DNA of 39,230 nt from Eubacterium sp. Lineage in GTDB: Bacteria > Bacillota > Clostridia > Oscillospirales > Acutalibacteraceae. Location: NCBI GenBank assembly GCA_029050995.1, contig JAIDLO010000062.1, positions 1-39,230 of the forward strand, given 5' to 3'. The position numbers and the translations under genes were made by a program. Positions 12,704 through 21,181 of this stretch are shown here, piece by piece (position 1 is the first letter of the stretch; each line of letters begins with the position of its first letter). A model generated the notes under the pieces. It ran no database searches. It saw only the letters and a program-made list of their open reading frames with translations, and was not told where the DNA came from.

Positions 12704-12908
12704 ATTCATCTATAAGTCCTAATATATAATCAGCCGAAACCTTATAATATTTGCAAAGCGCAATAATATGCCGAACAGGAATTTCATTTTCTCCCTTTTC
12801 ATATCGTGAATACACCTGCTGCGTTGTGCCAAGATAATCGGCAATCTGCTTTTGCGTTAAATCATTGTCTTCCCTTAAATCTTTTATAATCTCAACATAG
12901 CTTTTCAT
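12702..12908 (-). CDS. XRE-family HTH transcriptional regulator
   Basis: IIKDLREDNDLTQKQIADYLGTTQQVYSRYEKGENEIPVRHIIALCKYYKVSADYILGL: HTH_3 pattern. Confidence 0.92.
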   Translation of the reverse strand: MKSYVEIIKDLREDNDLTQKQIADYLGTTQQVYSRYEKGENEIPVRHIIALCKYYKVSADYILGLIDE

Positions 12909-12945
12909 AAAATTCCTCCATATTCTTCATATAAAAGAATTTTAC

Positions 12946-12992
12946 AATACACCAAATGTGGTGTATTGACTTTACACTATATGTGGTGTAAA
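12946..12992. promoter_or_regulatory. Two palindromic operators overlapping a promoter
   Basis: AATACACCA-AATG-TGGTGTATT (12946-12967, perfect) and TTTACACTA-TATG-TGGTGTAAA (12971-12992, one mismatch), centres 25 bp apart; TTGACT 12966-12971 / 17 nt / TAAAAT 12989-12994. Confidence 0.75.
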
Positions 12993-13030
12993 ATGATATT
13001 TGTAATTTATTATGTGTGAGGAGGAATTTT

Positions 13031-13504
13031 ATGGCAAATGTTTATATTCTTAATTTAAAAGACAATAGAGAAAACCACGATAAAAATGATGATACAAAGT
13101 TTACAACCTGTATGCGAAATGGAATTATTTCAATCGGCTGGGGAAGCGAAGAATCAAGAGAAAGCTCAGCTTATAAGACAGCTATCAATAAATTCAATGA
13201 AATGAAAAAAGGCGATTTGGTTTGGACAAAGAATCCTAAAACGAAGAGCAAATTTTATCTTCTTGAAGTTGTTGATGATGAAGGCTATGATTATTTTGAA
13301 AATGAAAAAGAATATTATATTCACGAAGATAAAAGTTTCGCAAGAAGAATAAGGAAAATTGAAAGTTTTTCTGCTGAGAATTTGCCGAATGGACTAACGA
13401 AAAAAGATATTGTTGCAAGGCGTACTGCTGAACGAGTGCATAGGGAATTCCTTATAAATGCAACTTTGAAAATTGCCAAAAAAGAAAAGGAGAATAAAAA
13501 ATGA
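13031..13504 (+). CDS. Small protein with PUA/EVE-like fold pattern (putative)
   Basis: GIISIGWG...KKGDLVWTKNPKTKSKFYLLEVVDD resembles PUA-like domains found in restriction-associated proteins; SD GAGGAGG; start ATG 13031. Confidence 0.6.
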   Translation: MANVYILNLKDNRENHDKNDDTKFTTCMRNGIISIGWGSEESRESSAYKTAINKFNEMKKGDLVWTKNPKTKSKFYLLEVVDDEGYDYFENEKEYYIHEDKSFARRIRKIESFSAENLPNGLTKKDIVARRTAERVHREFLINATLKIAKKEKENKK

Positions 13505-14964
13505 AAAAAGTTATATCTGTATTTTTATCAATCATAATGCTCCTTGGCATTACTGCAGGCATAGACCTTTCTGCTTTTGCTGATGAGGATGAAGTTTTTA
13601 CAAGTGGAGATTTTGAATATGTGTATGGCTATTTGGAATTTCAAGACTATTGGCTTGTTCTTTGTCCTTCAACAGAGGCAATAACTATAAGAAAATATAA
13701 CGGTTCAGCATCAAATCTTACTATCCCAAGCTCAATTAATGGTAAAAAAGTAGCAAGCATTGGGAATTGTGCATTTATGGATTGCACAAGTTTAACAAGA
13801 GTAACAATACCAAATAGTGTAACAAGCATTGGGGATGGTGCATTTCATGGTTGCACAAGCTTAACAAGTGTATCAATACCAGATAGTGTAACAAGCATTG
13901 GGGATGGTGCATTTTATTACTGCACAAGCTTAACAAGTATATCCATACCAGATAGTGTAACAGAAATTGGGACGGCTGCATTTATGGGTTGCACAAGCTT
14001 ATTAACTATAACAATCCCAAGTCGTGTTAGGGAACTTGATATTGCATTTTATGAATGTACAAATTTGGCAAGTATAAAAATATTAAATAAGAATTGTGAA
14101 TTTTGCTCTGAGGAGGCACCTTGTATTCCGAAAACAGCAATAATTCACGGGTACAAAGGCTCTACAGCTGAAAGATTTGCTGAGACGAGACGGATAAAAT
14201 TTGTACCATTAGATGATGTGTGTTCTCATTCATGGGATAATGGCAGGGTAACTATAAAAGCAACTTGTACTGCAACGGGTGAAAGAGCATATATATGCAC
14301 GGCTTGCGGTGAAGTAAAAACAGAAACAATTGCAAAAACTGCACATACATACAAAACAACTAATACAAAAGCAACTACAAAGAAAAATGGTAGTGTTTTA
14401 AAGAAATGTTCTGTTTGCGGAGCAACAACAAAAACTACAATTTATTATCCGAAAACAATTACACTTTCAAAAACCTCTTATGTCTATAATGGCAAAGCAC
14501 AGAAGCCTACTGTAACAGTAAAGGACAGCAAAGGCAAGAAAATTGCCGCAAGCAACTATACTGTAAAATATACAAGCAATAAAAATGTTGGTAAGGCTAC
14601 TGTAACGATTACATTTAAAGGTAACTACAGCGGAACAGTTAAGAAAACATTTACCATTAAGCCAAAGGCAACAACACTTTCGAGTGTAACAGCCAAATCA
14701 AAAGGCTTTACTGCAAAGTGGAAGAAACTGACAACGCAGACAACAGGCTATGAAATTCAGTATTCAACAAGCAGTAAGTTCTCAAGTGCAAAAACTGTAA
14801 CAGTTTCAAAGAACAGCACAACATCAAAATCTGTTTCAAAGTTGAAAGCGAAGAAAAAGTATTATGTAAGAGTTCGTACTTACAAAACCGTAAAGGTAAA
14901 CGGTAAATCAACAAAGATTTATTCTGCTTGGAGTAAAGCAAAGGCCGTTACAACAAAAAAGTAG
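13501..14964 (+). CDS. Secreted BspA-like leucine-rich repeat (LRR_5) protein with C-terminal Ig-like/FnIII-like domains
   Basis: Signal peptide MKKVISVFLSIIMLLGITAGIDLSAFA; repeats SIPDSVTSIGDGAFYYCTSLTS; C-terminal KSKGFTAKWKKL..GYEIQYS; 4-bp overlap with upstream ORF. Confidence 0.88.
   Translation: MKKVISVFLSIIMLLGITAGIDLSAFADEDEVFTSGDFEYVYGYLEFQDYWLVLCPSTEAITIRKYNGSASNLTIPSSINGKKVASIGNCAFMDCTSLTRVTIPNSVTSIGDGAFHGCTSLTSVSIPDSVTSIGDGAFYYCTSLTSISIPDSVTEIGTAAFMGCTSLLTITIPSRVRELDIAFYECTNLASIKILNKNCEFCSEEAPCIPKTAIIHGYKGSTAERFAETRRIKFVPLDDVCSHSWDNGRVTIKATCTATGERAYICTACGEVKTETIAKTAHTYKTTNTKATTKKNGSVLKKCSVCGATTKTTIYYPKTITLSKTSYVYNGKAQKPTVTVKDSKGKKIAASNYTVKYTSNKNVGKATVTITFKGNYSGTVKKTFTIKPKATTLSSVTAKSKGFTAKWKKLTTQTTGYEIQYSTSSKFSSAKTVTVSKNSTTSKSVSKLKAKKKYYVRVRTYKTVKVNGKSTKIYSAWSKAKAVTTKK
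13782..13997 (+). repeat. 69-bp tandem repeats encoding 23-aa LRR_5 units
   Basis: (T/C)TGCACAAG recurs at 13782, 13851, 13920 and 13989 with exact 69-bp spacing and near-identical intervening sequence. Confidence 0.85.
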
Positions 14965-14965
14965 A

Positions 14966-15000
14966 ATCGTAGGGGCGGAATCCATTTCCGACCGTTTTGC
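14966..15000. repeat. GTAGGG-type palindromic repeat, copy b
   Basis: ATCGTAGGGGCGGAATCCATTTCCGACCGTTTTGC. Confidence 0.6.
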
Positions 15001-15034
15001 ATTGCTTAAATTTTAAGAAACTGTAAAATTCTCC

Positions 15035-15072
15035 AAAAGAGTGGAACTTTATTGTTCTGCTCTTTTATTTTT
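15035..15072 (+). terminator. Intrinsic terminator of the LRR operon
   Basis: AAAAGAGtgGAAC-TTTATT-GTTCtgCTCTTTT then ATTTTT. Confidence 0.75.
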
Positions 15073-15107
15073 GCTTTATTTATGGTACAATTGTTTAGGT
15101 GAAAATT

Positions 15108-17330
15108 ATGGCAGATATAGGGCTTGAAAACTTAATAGGTACGATTGAGGAAATAACCTATTTCAACAGTGAAAACGGCTATACGGTTATGGTTATTTCT
15201 TCTGAGGGCGAGCCTATCACGGTTGTAGGCAGCTTTCCTGAGCTTGCCGAGGGCGTAGAGGTGCGCCTTATGGGGGAATGGGTAAATCATTCAACCTACG
15301 GCAATCAGTTTAAGGCAAGCCTTATTGAGCAGACTCTGCCCGAAAACGAAGCAGGTATTCTGCGCTATCTTGCAAGCGGAATTATCAAAGGCATCAGAGA
15401 AGCTACTGCCGTTAAAATTGTTGAGGCATTCGGCAGAGAAGCCTTTGATGTTATTGAAAATGATGTGGATCGTCTTTCCTCTATCAAGGGAATCAGCAAG
15501 CCGAAGGCTCGTAAAATCCAGCAGGAATTCAAGGCTCAGTTTGCATCAAGAGAAACGATTCAGGCTTTAACAAAGATAGGTTTAAGTCAGGCGGAAGCCT
15601 TTCAGGCTTACAATATGTTTCAGTCTGCCGCTTATGATATTATTTCCGATAACCCCTTTGCCTTTGTTTGTGAAAACGGCTATTCGTTTGACAGGGCTGA
15701 AGAGATTGCGGACAACCTTGATTCGCCTGATTTATTTGATTACAGATGTCAGGCGTGTGTTGTATATATTGTTCGTCATAATCTGGATAACGGACACACC
15801 TGTTTGCCGAGAACGGCTGTTTTGAAATCAGCAATGAATTATCTTGAATGCAACGAAGATACGGCTGAAATCGCAATTGATAACGCTTTACAGGGACAGC
15901 AGCTTGTTTCCGCTGAAATAAACGGAAAAGAATTCCTTTTCACACCCGAAATCTATGATGCAGAAACTGCTGTTGCAGACAGAATCAAGGTTATGGTCAA
16001 TTATCCGCCAAGGCAGATTATGGTTGACCCAAGCGAGATTTTTACATTTGAGCAGTGCAATCATATAGAATTTGATGATAAGCAGAGAGCGGCTATTGAA
16101 ATTGCTGTTAACCAAGGTATGCTGATTTTAACAGGCGGACCGGGTACGGGTAAAACAACAACTGTTCGCGGCATTATAGCGCTTATGAAAAACAGGGGAA
16201 TGAATGTTGCCCTTGCCGCACCTACGGGCAGAGCCGCAAAAAGAATGAGCGAGCTTACGGGCTTTGAGGCAAAAACAATTCATCGTCTGCTTGAGGTTGA
16301 GTATAAGGACGGAGCAACAGAACCGTCGTTCGTTTATAACAGGAAGAATAAGCTTGATGTTGATGCCGTTATTATTGACGAGCTTTCTATGGTTGATATC
16401 AAGCTGTTTGACAGCTTTTTAGAGGCTTTGCCGATGAGCGCAAGGCTGATTATGGTTGGGGATAAAGACCAGCTTCCAGCAGTCGGTGCAGGCAATGTGC
16501 TGAAGGATTTAACGGAAAGCGGTTTGATTCCTGTTGTTGAGCTTGATAAAATTTTCAGGCAGGCAATGGAAAGCCTTATTGTAACGAATGCGCACGAGGT
16601 TGTAAGGGGCAATATGCCCGATATGTCGCATAACGATATCAGTTCCGATTTCTTTCTTCTTAGAGAAAATGCACCTTATAATGCTTCAAAAAAGATTGTA
16701 GACCTTGTTACACGCCGTCTGCCGACAGGCTACGGATATGATGTTTTAACGGATATTCAAGTGCTTTGTCCAAGCAGAAAGGGCGATGTAGGCACGGAGA
16801 ATCTTAATTTTCTTTTGCAGCAGAGGCTGAACCCTGCGTCAAGAGAAAAGGCGGAAATCAAGCATAACGGCTATGTGCTCCGTGAGGGCGACAAGGTTAT
16901 GCAGATTAAGAATAATTATGATGTTCCCTGGTTTAAATCGGGCGAAAACGGCACAGGTGTGTTCAACGGCGATATCGGAATATTAACAAGAATTGATAAA
17001 GCAAATGATATTCTGAATGTTATGTTTGAGGATAGGGAAGCGATGTACTCTCTTGAACACGCAAAGCAGCTTGAGCTTGCTTATGCAATGACTGTTCATA
17101 AGAGCCAGGGCTCAGAATTTGAAGCCGTTGTTATGCCTGTTCTTTCAACGCCGCAGAAGCTTTCATACAGAAACTTATTCTATACGGCATTAACAAGAGC
17201 AAAAAATCTTATTGTTCTTGTAGGCAATGAAAATTCGGTCAAAGCAATGGTTGAAAATGACAAGGAAACAAGGCGCTACAGTGCACTTCTGTACTTTTTA
17301 ACTGTTGACAATAATCCGTTCATGGAGTAA
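15108..17330 (+). CDS. recD2: RecD-like SF1B ATP-dependent helicase (RecD2)
   Basis: GGPGTGKTTTVRGII Walker A, DELSMVD, TVHKSQGSEF, ALTRAK; RecD2-type N-terminal region with helix-hairpin-helix segment. Confidence 0.94.
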   Translation: MADIGLENLIGTIEEITYFNSENGYTVMVISSEGEPITVVGSFPELAEGVEVRLMGEWVNHSTYGNQFKASLIEQTLPENEAGILRYLASGIIKGIREATAVKIVEAFGREAFDVIENDVDRLSSIKGISKPKARKIQQEFKAQFASRETIQALTKIGLSQAEAFQAYNMFQSAAYDIISDNPFAFVCENGYSFDRAEEIADNLDSPDLFDYRCQACVVYIVRHNLDNGHTCLPRTAVLKSAMNYLECNEDTAEIAIDNALQGQQLVSAEINGKEFLFTPEIYDAETAVADRIKVMVNYPPRQIMVDPSEIFTFEQCNHIEFDDKQRAAIEIAVNQGMLILTGGPGTGKTTTVRGIIALMKNRGMNVALAAPTGRAAKRMSELTGFEAKTIHRLLEVEYKDGATEPSFVYNRKNKLDVDAVIIDELSMVDIKLFDSFLEALPMSARLIMVGDKDQLPAVGAGNVLKDLTESGLIPVVELDKIFRQAMESLIVTNAHEVVRGNMPDMSHNDISSDFFLLRENAPYNASKKIVDLVTRRLPTGYGYDVLTDIQVLCPSRKGDVGTENLNFLLQQRLNPASREKAEIKHNGYVLREGDKVMQIKNNYDVPWFKSGENGTGVFNGDIGILTRIDKANDILNVMFEDREAMYSLEHAKQLELAYAMTVHKSQGSEFEAVVMPVLSTPQKLSYRNLFYTALTRAKNLIVLVGNENSVKAMVENDKETRRYSALLYFLTVDNNPFME

Positions 17331-17363
17331 CATTTAGTTATATTATTTTAAGGAAATGAAATT

Positions 17364-18392
17364 ATGTTTGGTTATGATTTAGGTATAGACTTGGGCTCAA
17401 GCTCAATTGTTATAACAGTGCCGGGTAAAGGTGTTGTTGTAAATGAGCCGTCCTATGTTGCTTATGATACCGAAACTGAAAAAATATTATATGCAGGCAG
17501 ACGCGCGTATTATCTTGAGGGCAGAGAGCCCGACGGCGTAACTGTTATTCAGCCGATTGTTAACGGCGCTGTAACGAATTATTCCATTGCACAGCAGATG
17601 GTTAAATTCTTTATGGATAAGGTAATCGGAAAAAGCCTTTTTAAGCCGAGAGTGGTTGCATCCATATCTGCGCTTAGCACGGATGTTGAAAAAAGAACGC
17701 TTTTGTCTGTTATCATAACGGCAGGGGCAAGGTCTGTATGCCTTGTTGAGGAGGCACTTTGCGCCGCTTTGGGTGCAGGCGTTGATCCGCTTTTGCCTGC
17801 AGGTGTGTTTGTTATAGATATCGGCGGTGGCACAACGGATATGGCAGTTGTCAGCCAGGGTACGATGAATCAGGTTGAAACGCTTCGTCTTGCAGGAAAT
17901 CATTTTGATGATGAAATAACAAAGTATTTGCATGATGAATATGGTATTCTGATTGGTAAGCGTACTGCCGAAGAGGTTAAGAAAAATATCGGCGGTGCTG
18001 TTCCGCGTAATGAAGATGTTGTTATGCAGGTTAAGGGCAGAGATATGGTTACAGGTATGCCGGGCATTGCTGAAATAACAGGAAATGAGCTTTATAAATG
18101 CTTAAAGCCGCTTTTTGATCAGCTTGCGAATTCTGCTATTGCTTTGTTTGAAAGAACCTCTCCGCAGCTTATGGCGGATATAACATCGGGCGAGGTTATT
18201 ATAACAGGCGGCAGTTCTGAACTGTATGGCATTGATACAATGTTTTCAGAAGCGCTTAATCTTGAGGTTACGATTGCGCCAAGGGCAGAGCTTTGCGTTG
18301 CAAAAGGTGCAATGGTTGCTTTAAATAAAATGCATCTGCTGGATCAGTATGGCTATCGCTTCAGAACAAAGCAGGATGTAAGAATAAAATAG
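17364..18392 (+). CDS. MreB/Mbl-family actin-like protein (divergent paralog)
   Basis: GIDLGSSSIVITVPGKGVVVNEPSYVAY, DIGGGTTDMAVVS, GGSSELYGIDTM; MreB-family architecture. Confidence 0.88.
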   Translation: MFGYDLGIDLGSSSIVITVPGKGVVVNEPSYVAYDTETEKILYAGRRAYYLEGREPDGVTVIQPIVNGAVTNYSIAQQMVKFFMDKVIGKSLFKPRVVASISALSTDVEKRTLLSVIITAGARSVCLVEEALCAALGAGVDPLLPAGVFVIDIGGGTTDMAVVSQGTMNQVETLRLAGNHFDDEITKYLHDEYGILIGKRTAEEVKKNIGGAVPRNEDVVMQVKGRDMVTGMPGIAEITGNELYKCLKPLFDQLANSAIALFERTSPQLMADITSGEVIITGGSSELYGIDTMFSEALNLEVTIAPRAELCVAKGAMVALNKMHLLDQYGYRFRTKQDVRIK

Positions 18393-18402
18393 GAGAAGCA
18401 GT

Positions 18403-18675
18403 ATGAAAAACAAAAATGAAAATGTGCTTGATAAGATTTCGCGCTTATCATTTACATCGGCTATTATCGGCGTTTGCACAATTGGAATCTGCCCTATATT
18501 CGGCGTTGCAGGCATTGTTGCTCCGTTGGTTATGAAGTGTAAAGGTGCAGAGCTTTCCAGCGATACTGCATTCAGAAATAAAAAAGCTTTTATAGCAGGT
18601 ATTGCAACACTTGTTATGTTTGTTCTTGATTTGATTATACTTGCTTATGCAAATTCAAAATTAGGTTGGTTTTAA
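18403..18675 (+). CDS. Small two-TM membrane protein (DUF4190-like)
   Basis: Two hydrophobic segments, ISRLSFTSAIIGVC... and AGIATLVMFVLDLIILAY; 10 nt after the MreB-like gene. Confidence 0.6.
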   Translation: MKNKNENVLDKISRLSFTSAIIGVCTIGICPIFGVAGIVAPLVMKCKGAELSSDTAFRNKKAFIAGIATLVMFVLDLIILAYANSKLGWF

Positions 18676-18689
18676 TTGATATATGAATG

Positions 18690-18721
18690 GAGGGGACGAT
18701 GCTCACATCGTCCCGTTTTGC
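18690..18721. repeat. Palindromic repeat, copy c
   Basis: GGGACGATG-CTCA-CATCGTCCC followed by GTTTTGC. Confidence 0.6.
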
Positions 18722-18740
18722 ATTTCTTTAACTTTGTATA

Positions 18741-18830
18741 TTCGGTGCGATGTGGGCATCGCACCCTACAATTCTTTTGAATCAATCAATTTCATATCGT
18801 AGGGGCGAGCATTGCTCGTCCGTCTTTTTT
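18741..18830. repeat. Head-to-head pair of palindromic repeats, copies d and e
   Basis: GGTGCGATG-TGGG-CATCGCACCCTAC (18744-18769), 29-nt spacer, GTAGGGGCGAGCATTGCTCGTCCGTC (from 18799). Confidence 0.65.
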
Positions 18831-18864
18831 TGTAATAAAATTCTCGAAAAATGATAAAATATTA

Positions 18865-18893
18865 TTGACAAACGATAATTTTCGTGCTATAAC
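18865..18893 (+). promoter_or_regulatory. Putative sigma-A promoter
   Basis: TTGACA 18865-18870, 17-nt spacer, TATAAC 18888-18893; precedes the DUF2975 gene. Confidence 0.7.
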
Positions 18894-18927
18894 AAGGTTG
18901 AAAATAATTCATTTGGAGGAATTCTTT

Positions 18928-19434
18928 ATGTGGAATAAAGAAAAATCAGTTAAGCTGACGCATTTTATGGTAAGGATATTTTATTTAATTTTAACGGTTG
19001 TTGCGGCGGCATCTGTTATTATTCCAATCGCAGTTGAGGATTATGGACCATTGGCATTTTATATTATTCCGTTTTATATTTCTGTTCCTGTGGGGTATAT
19101 AGCACTTGTGTGTCTTGATAAGCTTTTGATTCATATTAAAAAAGGAATTGTGTTTGATATCAAAAATGTTAAGCTGTTAAGACTGTTCAGCTGGCTTTGC
19201 TTTTTCGTAAGCGCAGTTACAATTCTGTTTGTTGCAATTGTTATTTTAAGAATGTATCTGGATACAGTTGGTGCAGTAAATGTACCATTCATAACGATTG
19301 CAGATTGGTATTATTCAATTTTTGCTTTTTGTGTTTCCGTTGCAGAATTGTTTGTCGGTGTAGTTGTAAGAGTTGTAAAAAATGTTTTTGAAGCCGCAAT
19401 AAAAATCAAAGAAGAAAATGAGTTAACTATATAA
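18928..19434 (+). CDS. DUF2975-family four-TM membrane protein
   Basis: Four hydrophobic segments; directly followed by a YozG-like HTH gene, the usual pairing of this family. Confidence 0.75.
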   Translation: MWNKEKSVKLTHFMVRIFYLILTVVAAASVIIPIAVEDYGPLAFYIIPFYISVPVGYIALVCLDKLLIHIKKGIVFDIKNVKLLRLFSWLCFFVSAVTILFVAIVILRMYLDTVGAVNVPFITIADWYYSIFAFCVSVAELFVGVVVRVVKNVFEAAIKIKEENELTI

Positions 19435-19445
19435 AGGAGGGCAAT

Positions 19446-19652
19446 ATGAGCATTGTAGTAAATCTTGATGTTATGCTTGCAAGGCGTAAAATGTCCTCGC
19501 TTGAGCTGGCAGAGAAGATAGGCATTACGCCTGCGAATTTATCCATTTTAAAAACAGGCAAGGCAAAGGCTGTTCGCTTTTCAACGCTTGAAGCGATCTG
19601 CAAAGAGCTTGATTGCCAGCCGGGGGATATTCTTGAATTTGTTGAGGATTAG
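19446..19652 (+). CDS. Cro/CI-type HTH regulator (YozG-like)
   Basis: IVVNLDVMLARRKMSSLELAEKIGITPANLSILKTGKAKAVRFSTLEAICKELDCQPGDILEF. Confidence 0.9.
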   Translation: MSIVVNLDVMLARRKMSSLELAEKIGITPANLSILKTGKAKAVRFSTLEAICKELDCQPGDILEFVED

Positions 19653-19653
19653 A

Positions 19654-20094
19654 ATGAAAAAAGTTATTTTGTCGATTGTTTTAATTATCGCCTTGTTGAT
19701 TGGCGGTTTGATAATATATGATCATTTACCGATATATATGAAAGATGAAGCAATTTTTAAGGGATATAGTGATTATGACGGCAGGGAATTTGTCGGCATA
19801 GATGCGGATATCTATTATGTTTTTCATTATAGTGAAGAGGATATTGAAAAATTTGCTGAAAGTGATTTATATAAAGAAGTGAATTATGCCAAGGATATGA
19901 CTCAATTAAAAGATGTTGTTAAAGATTTTGAATCTTACAGCTATGATTTTGAGCCGTTTTCACATTTAATCTCTACAGGAGATTATTATAAACTTAGAAT
20001 TTTTGGTTATGTATCAAGATACCAATATAATTTTGAACTTTATTTCTTTGATACGGATACGCAGAAATTGTATTACTTGTATCAAACTATGTAG
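19654..20094 (+). CDS. Membrane-anchored hypothetical protein
   Basis: N-terminal TM helix MKKVILSIVLIIALLIGGLIIYD; starts 2 nt after the HTH gene. Confidence 0.75.
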   Translation: MKKVILSIVLIIALLIGGLIIYDHLPIYMKDEAIFKGYSDYDGREFVGIDADIYYVFHYSEEDIEKFAESDLYKEVNYAKDMTQLKDVVKDFESYSYDFEPFSHLISTGDYYKLRIFGYVSRYQYNFELYFFDTDTQKLYYLYQTM

Positions 20095-20102
20095 CAAGAA
20101 AA

Positions 20103-20136
20103 AAGCACTCTCATTTGAGAGTGCTTGAATTTTTAT
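20103..20136. terminator. Bidirectional intrinsic terminator between convergent genes
   Basis: AAGCACTCTC-ATTT-GAGAGTGCTT with flanking A/T-rich runs. Confidence 0.85.
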
Positions 20137-20139
20137 CTA

Positions 20140-21156
20140 TTAATCTGGATAACCGTTTGGATTCTGGCTCTGCCAACGCCAGCTGTCCTCACACATTTCC
20201 TCAATATCTCTTTCAGCCTTCCAGCCAAGCTCGTTTAATGCTTTGCTTGGGTCTGAGTAGCAGGTTGCGATATCGCCTGCTCGGCGCGGCATAATCTGAT
20301 AAGGAATTGTCTGGCCGGATGCTTTTTCAAATGCCTTAACAACATCAAGCACGCTGTAGCCCTTTCCTGTTCCGAGATTGTAAATGAAAAGTCCGTTTTC
20401 GCCGTCAACCTTTTCAACAGCTTTAACATGGCCGAGTGCAAGGTCAACAACATGGATGTAATCTCTAACGCCTGTTCCGTCGTGTGTATCATAATCATTT
20501 CCGAAAACGCCAAGCTGTTCTCTTTTGCCGATAGCAACCTGTGTTATGTATGGCATAAGGTTGTTTGGAATTCCGTTTGGATCTTCGCCCATTGTTCCGC
20601 TTTTGTGCGCACCGATTGGGTTGAAGTAACGAAGAAGGCAGATAGACCATTCTTTGTCTGATACATATAAATCCTGTAAGATACATTCAATCATAAACTT
20701 AGTTCTGCCGTATGGGTTTGTTACGCCGCCAACCTGCATATCCTCCGTAAGCGGAGAAACATTGTTCATACCGTAAACAGTTGCTGATGAAGAGAAAACG
20801 ATTTTCTTGCAGCCGTTGTTTCGCATAACATCAAGAAGAACAAGCGTTCCGTTTACATTGTTGTCAAAATACTCAAGCGGCTTCTGAACACTTTCGCCAA
20901 CAGCCTTTAAGCCTGCAAAATGGATAACCGAATCAATCTTTTCTTTTTTGAAGATTGCATCCATTCCCTCGTGGTCACGGATATCACATTCATACCATTT
21001 AAAATCTCTGCTTGTAAGAGCCTTGATTCTGTCTATGCTGGATTTTTTGCAGTTGTAAAAGTTATCAACAATTACAACATCAACGCCTGCATTAAGAAGC
21101 TCAACGCAGGTGTGGCTTCCAATATATCCTGCTCCGCCTGTAACTAATACTGCCAT
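20140..21156 (-). CDS. galE: UDP-glucose 4-epimerase
   Basis: MAVLVTGGAGYIGSHTCVELL, YGRTKFMIE, GTGVRDYIHVVDLA. Confidence 0.96.
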   Translation of the reverse strand: MAVLVTGGAGYIGSHTCVELLNAGVDVVIVDNFYNCKKSSIDRIKALTSRDFKWYECDIRDHEGMDAIFKKEKIDSVIHFAGLKAVGESVQKPLEYFDNNVNGTLVLLDVMRNNGCKKIVFSSSATVYGMNNVSPLTEDMQVGGVTNPYGRTKFMIECILQDLYVSDKEWSICLLRYFNPIGAHKSGTMGEDPNGIPNNLMPYITQVAIGKREQLGVFGNDYDTHDGTGVRDYIHVVDLALGHVKAVEKVDGENGLFIYNLGTGKGYSVLDVVKAFEKASGQTIPYQIMPRRAGDIATCYSDPSKALNELGWKAERDIEEMCEDSWRWQSQNPNGYPD

Positions 21157-21181
21157 AATGTAACTTTCCTTTCAAATATTA

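Noticed and set aside
13782-13997. Regular tandem repeats as a possible CRISPR array
   Set aside because: Repeats are contiguous, 69-bp, in frame and encode LRR_5 units; no spacers or cas genes.
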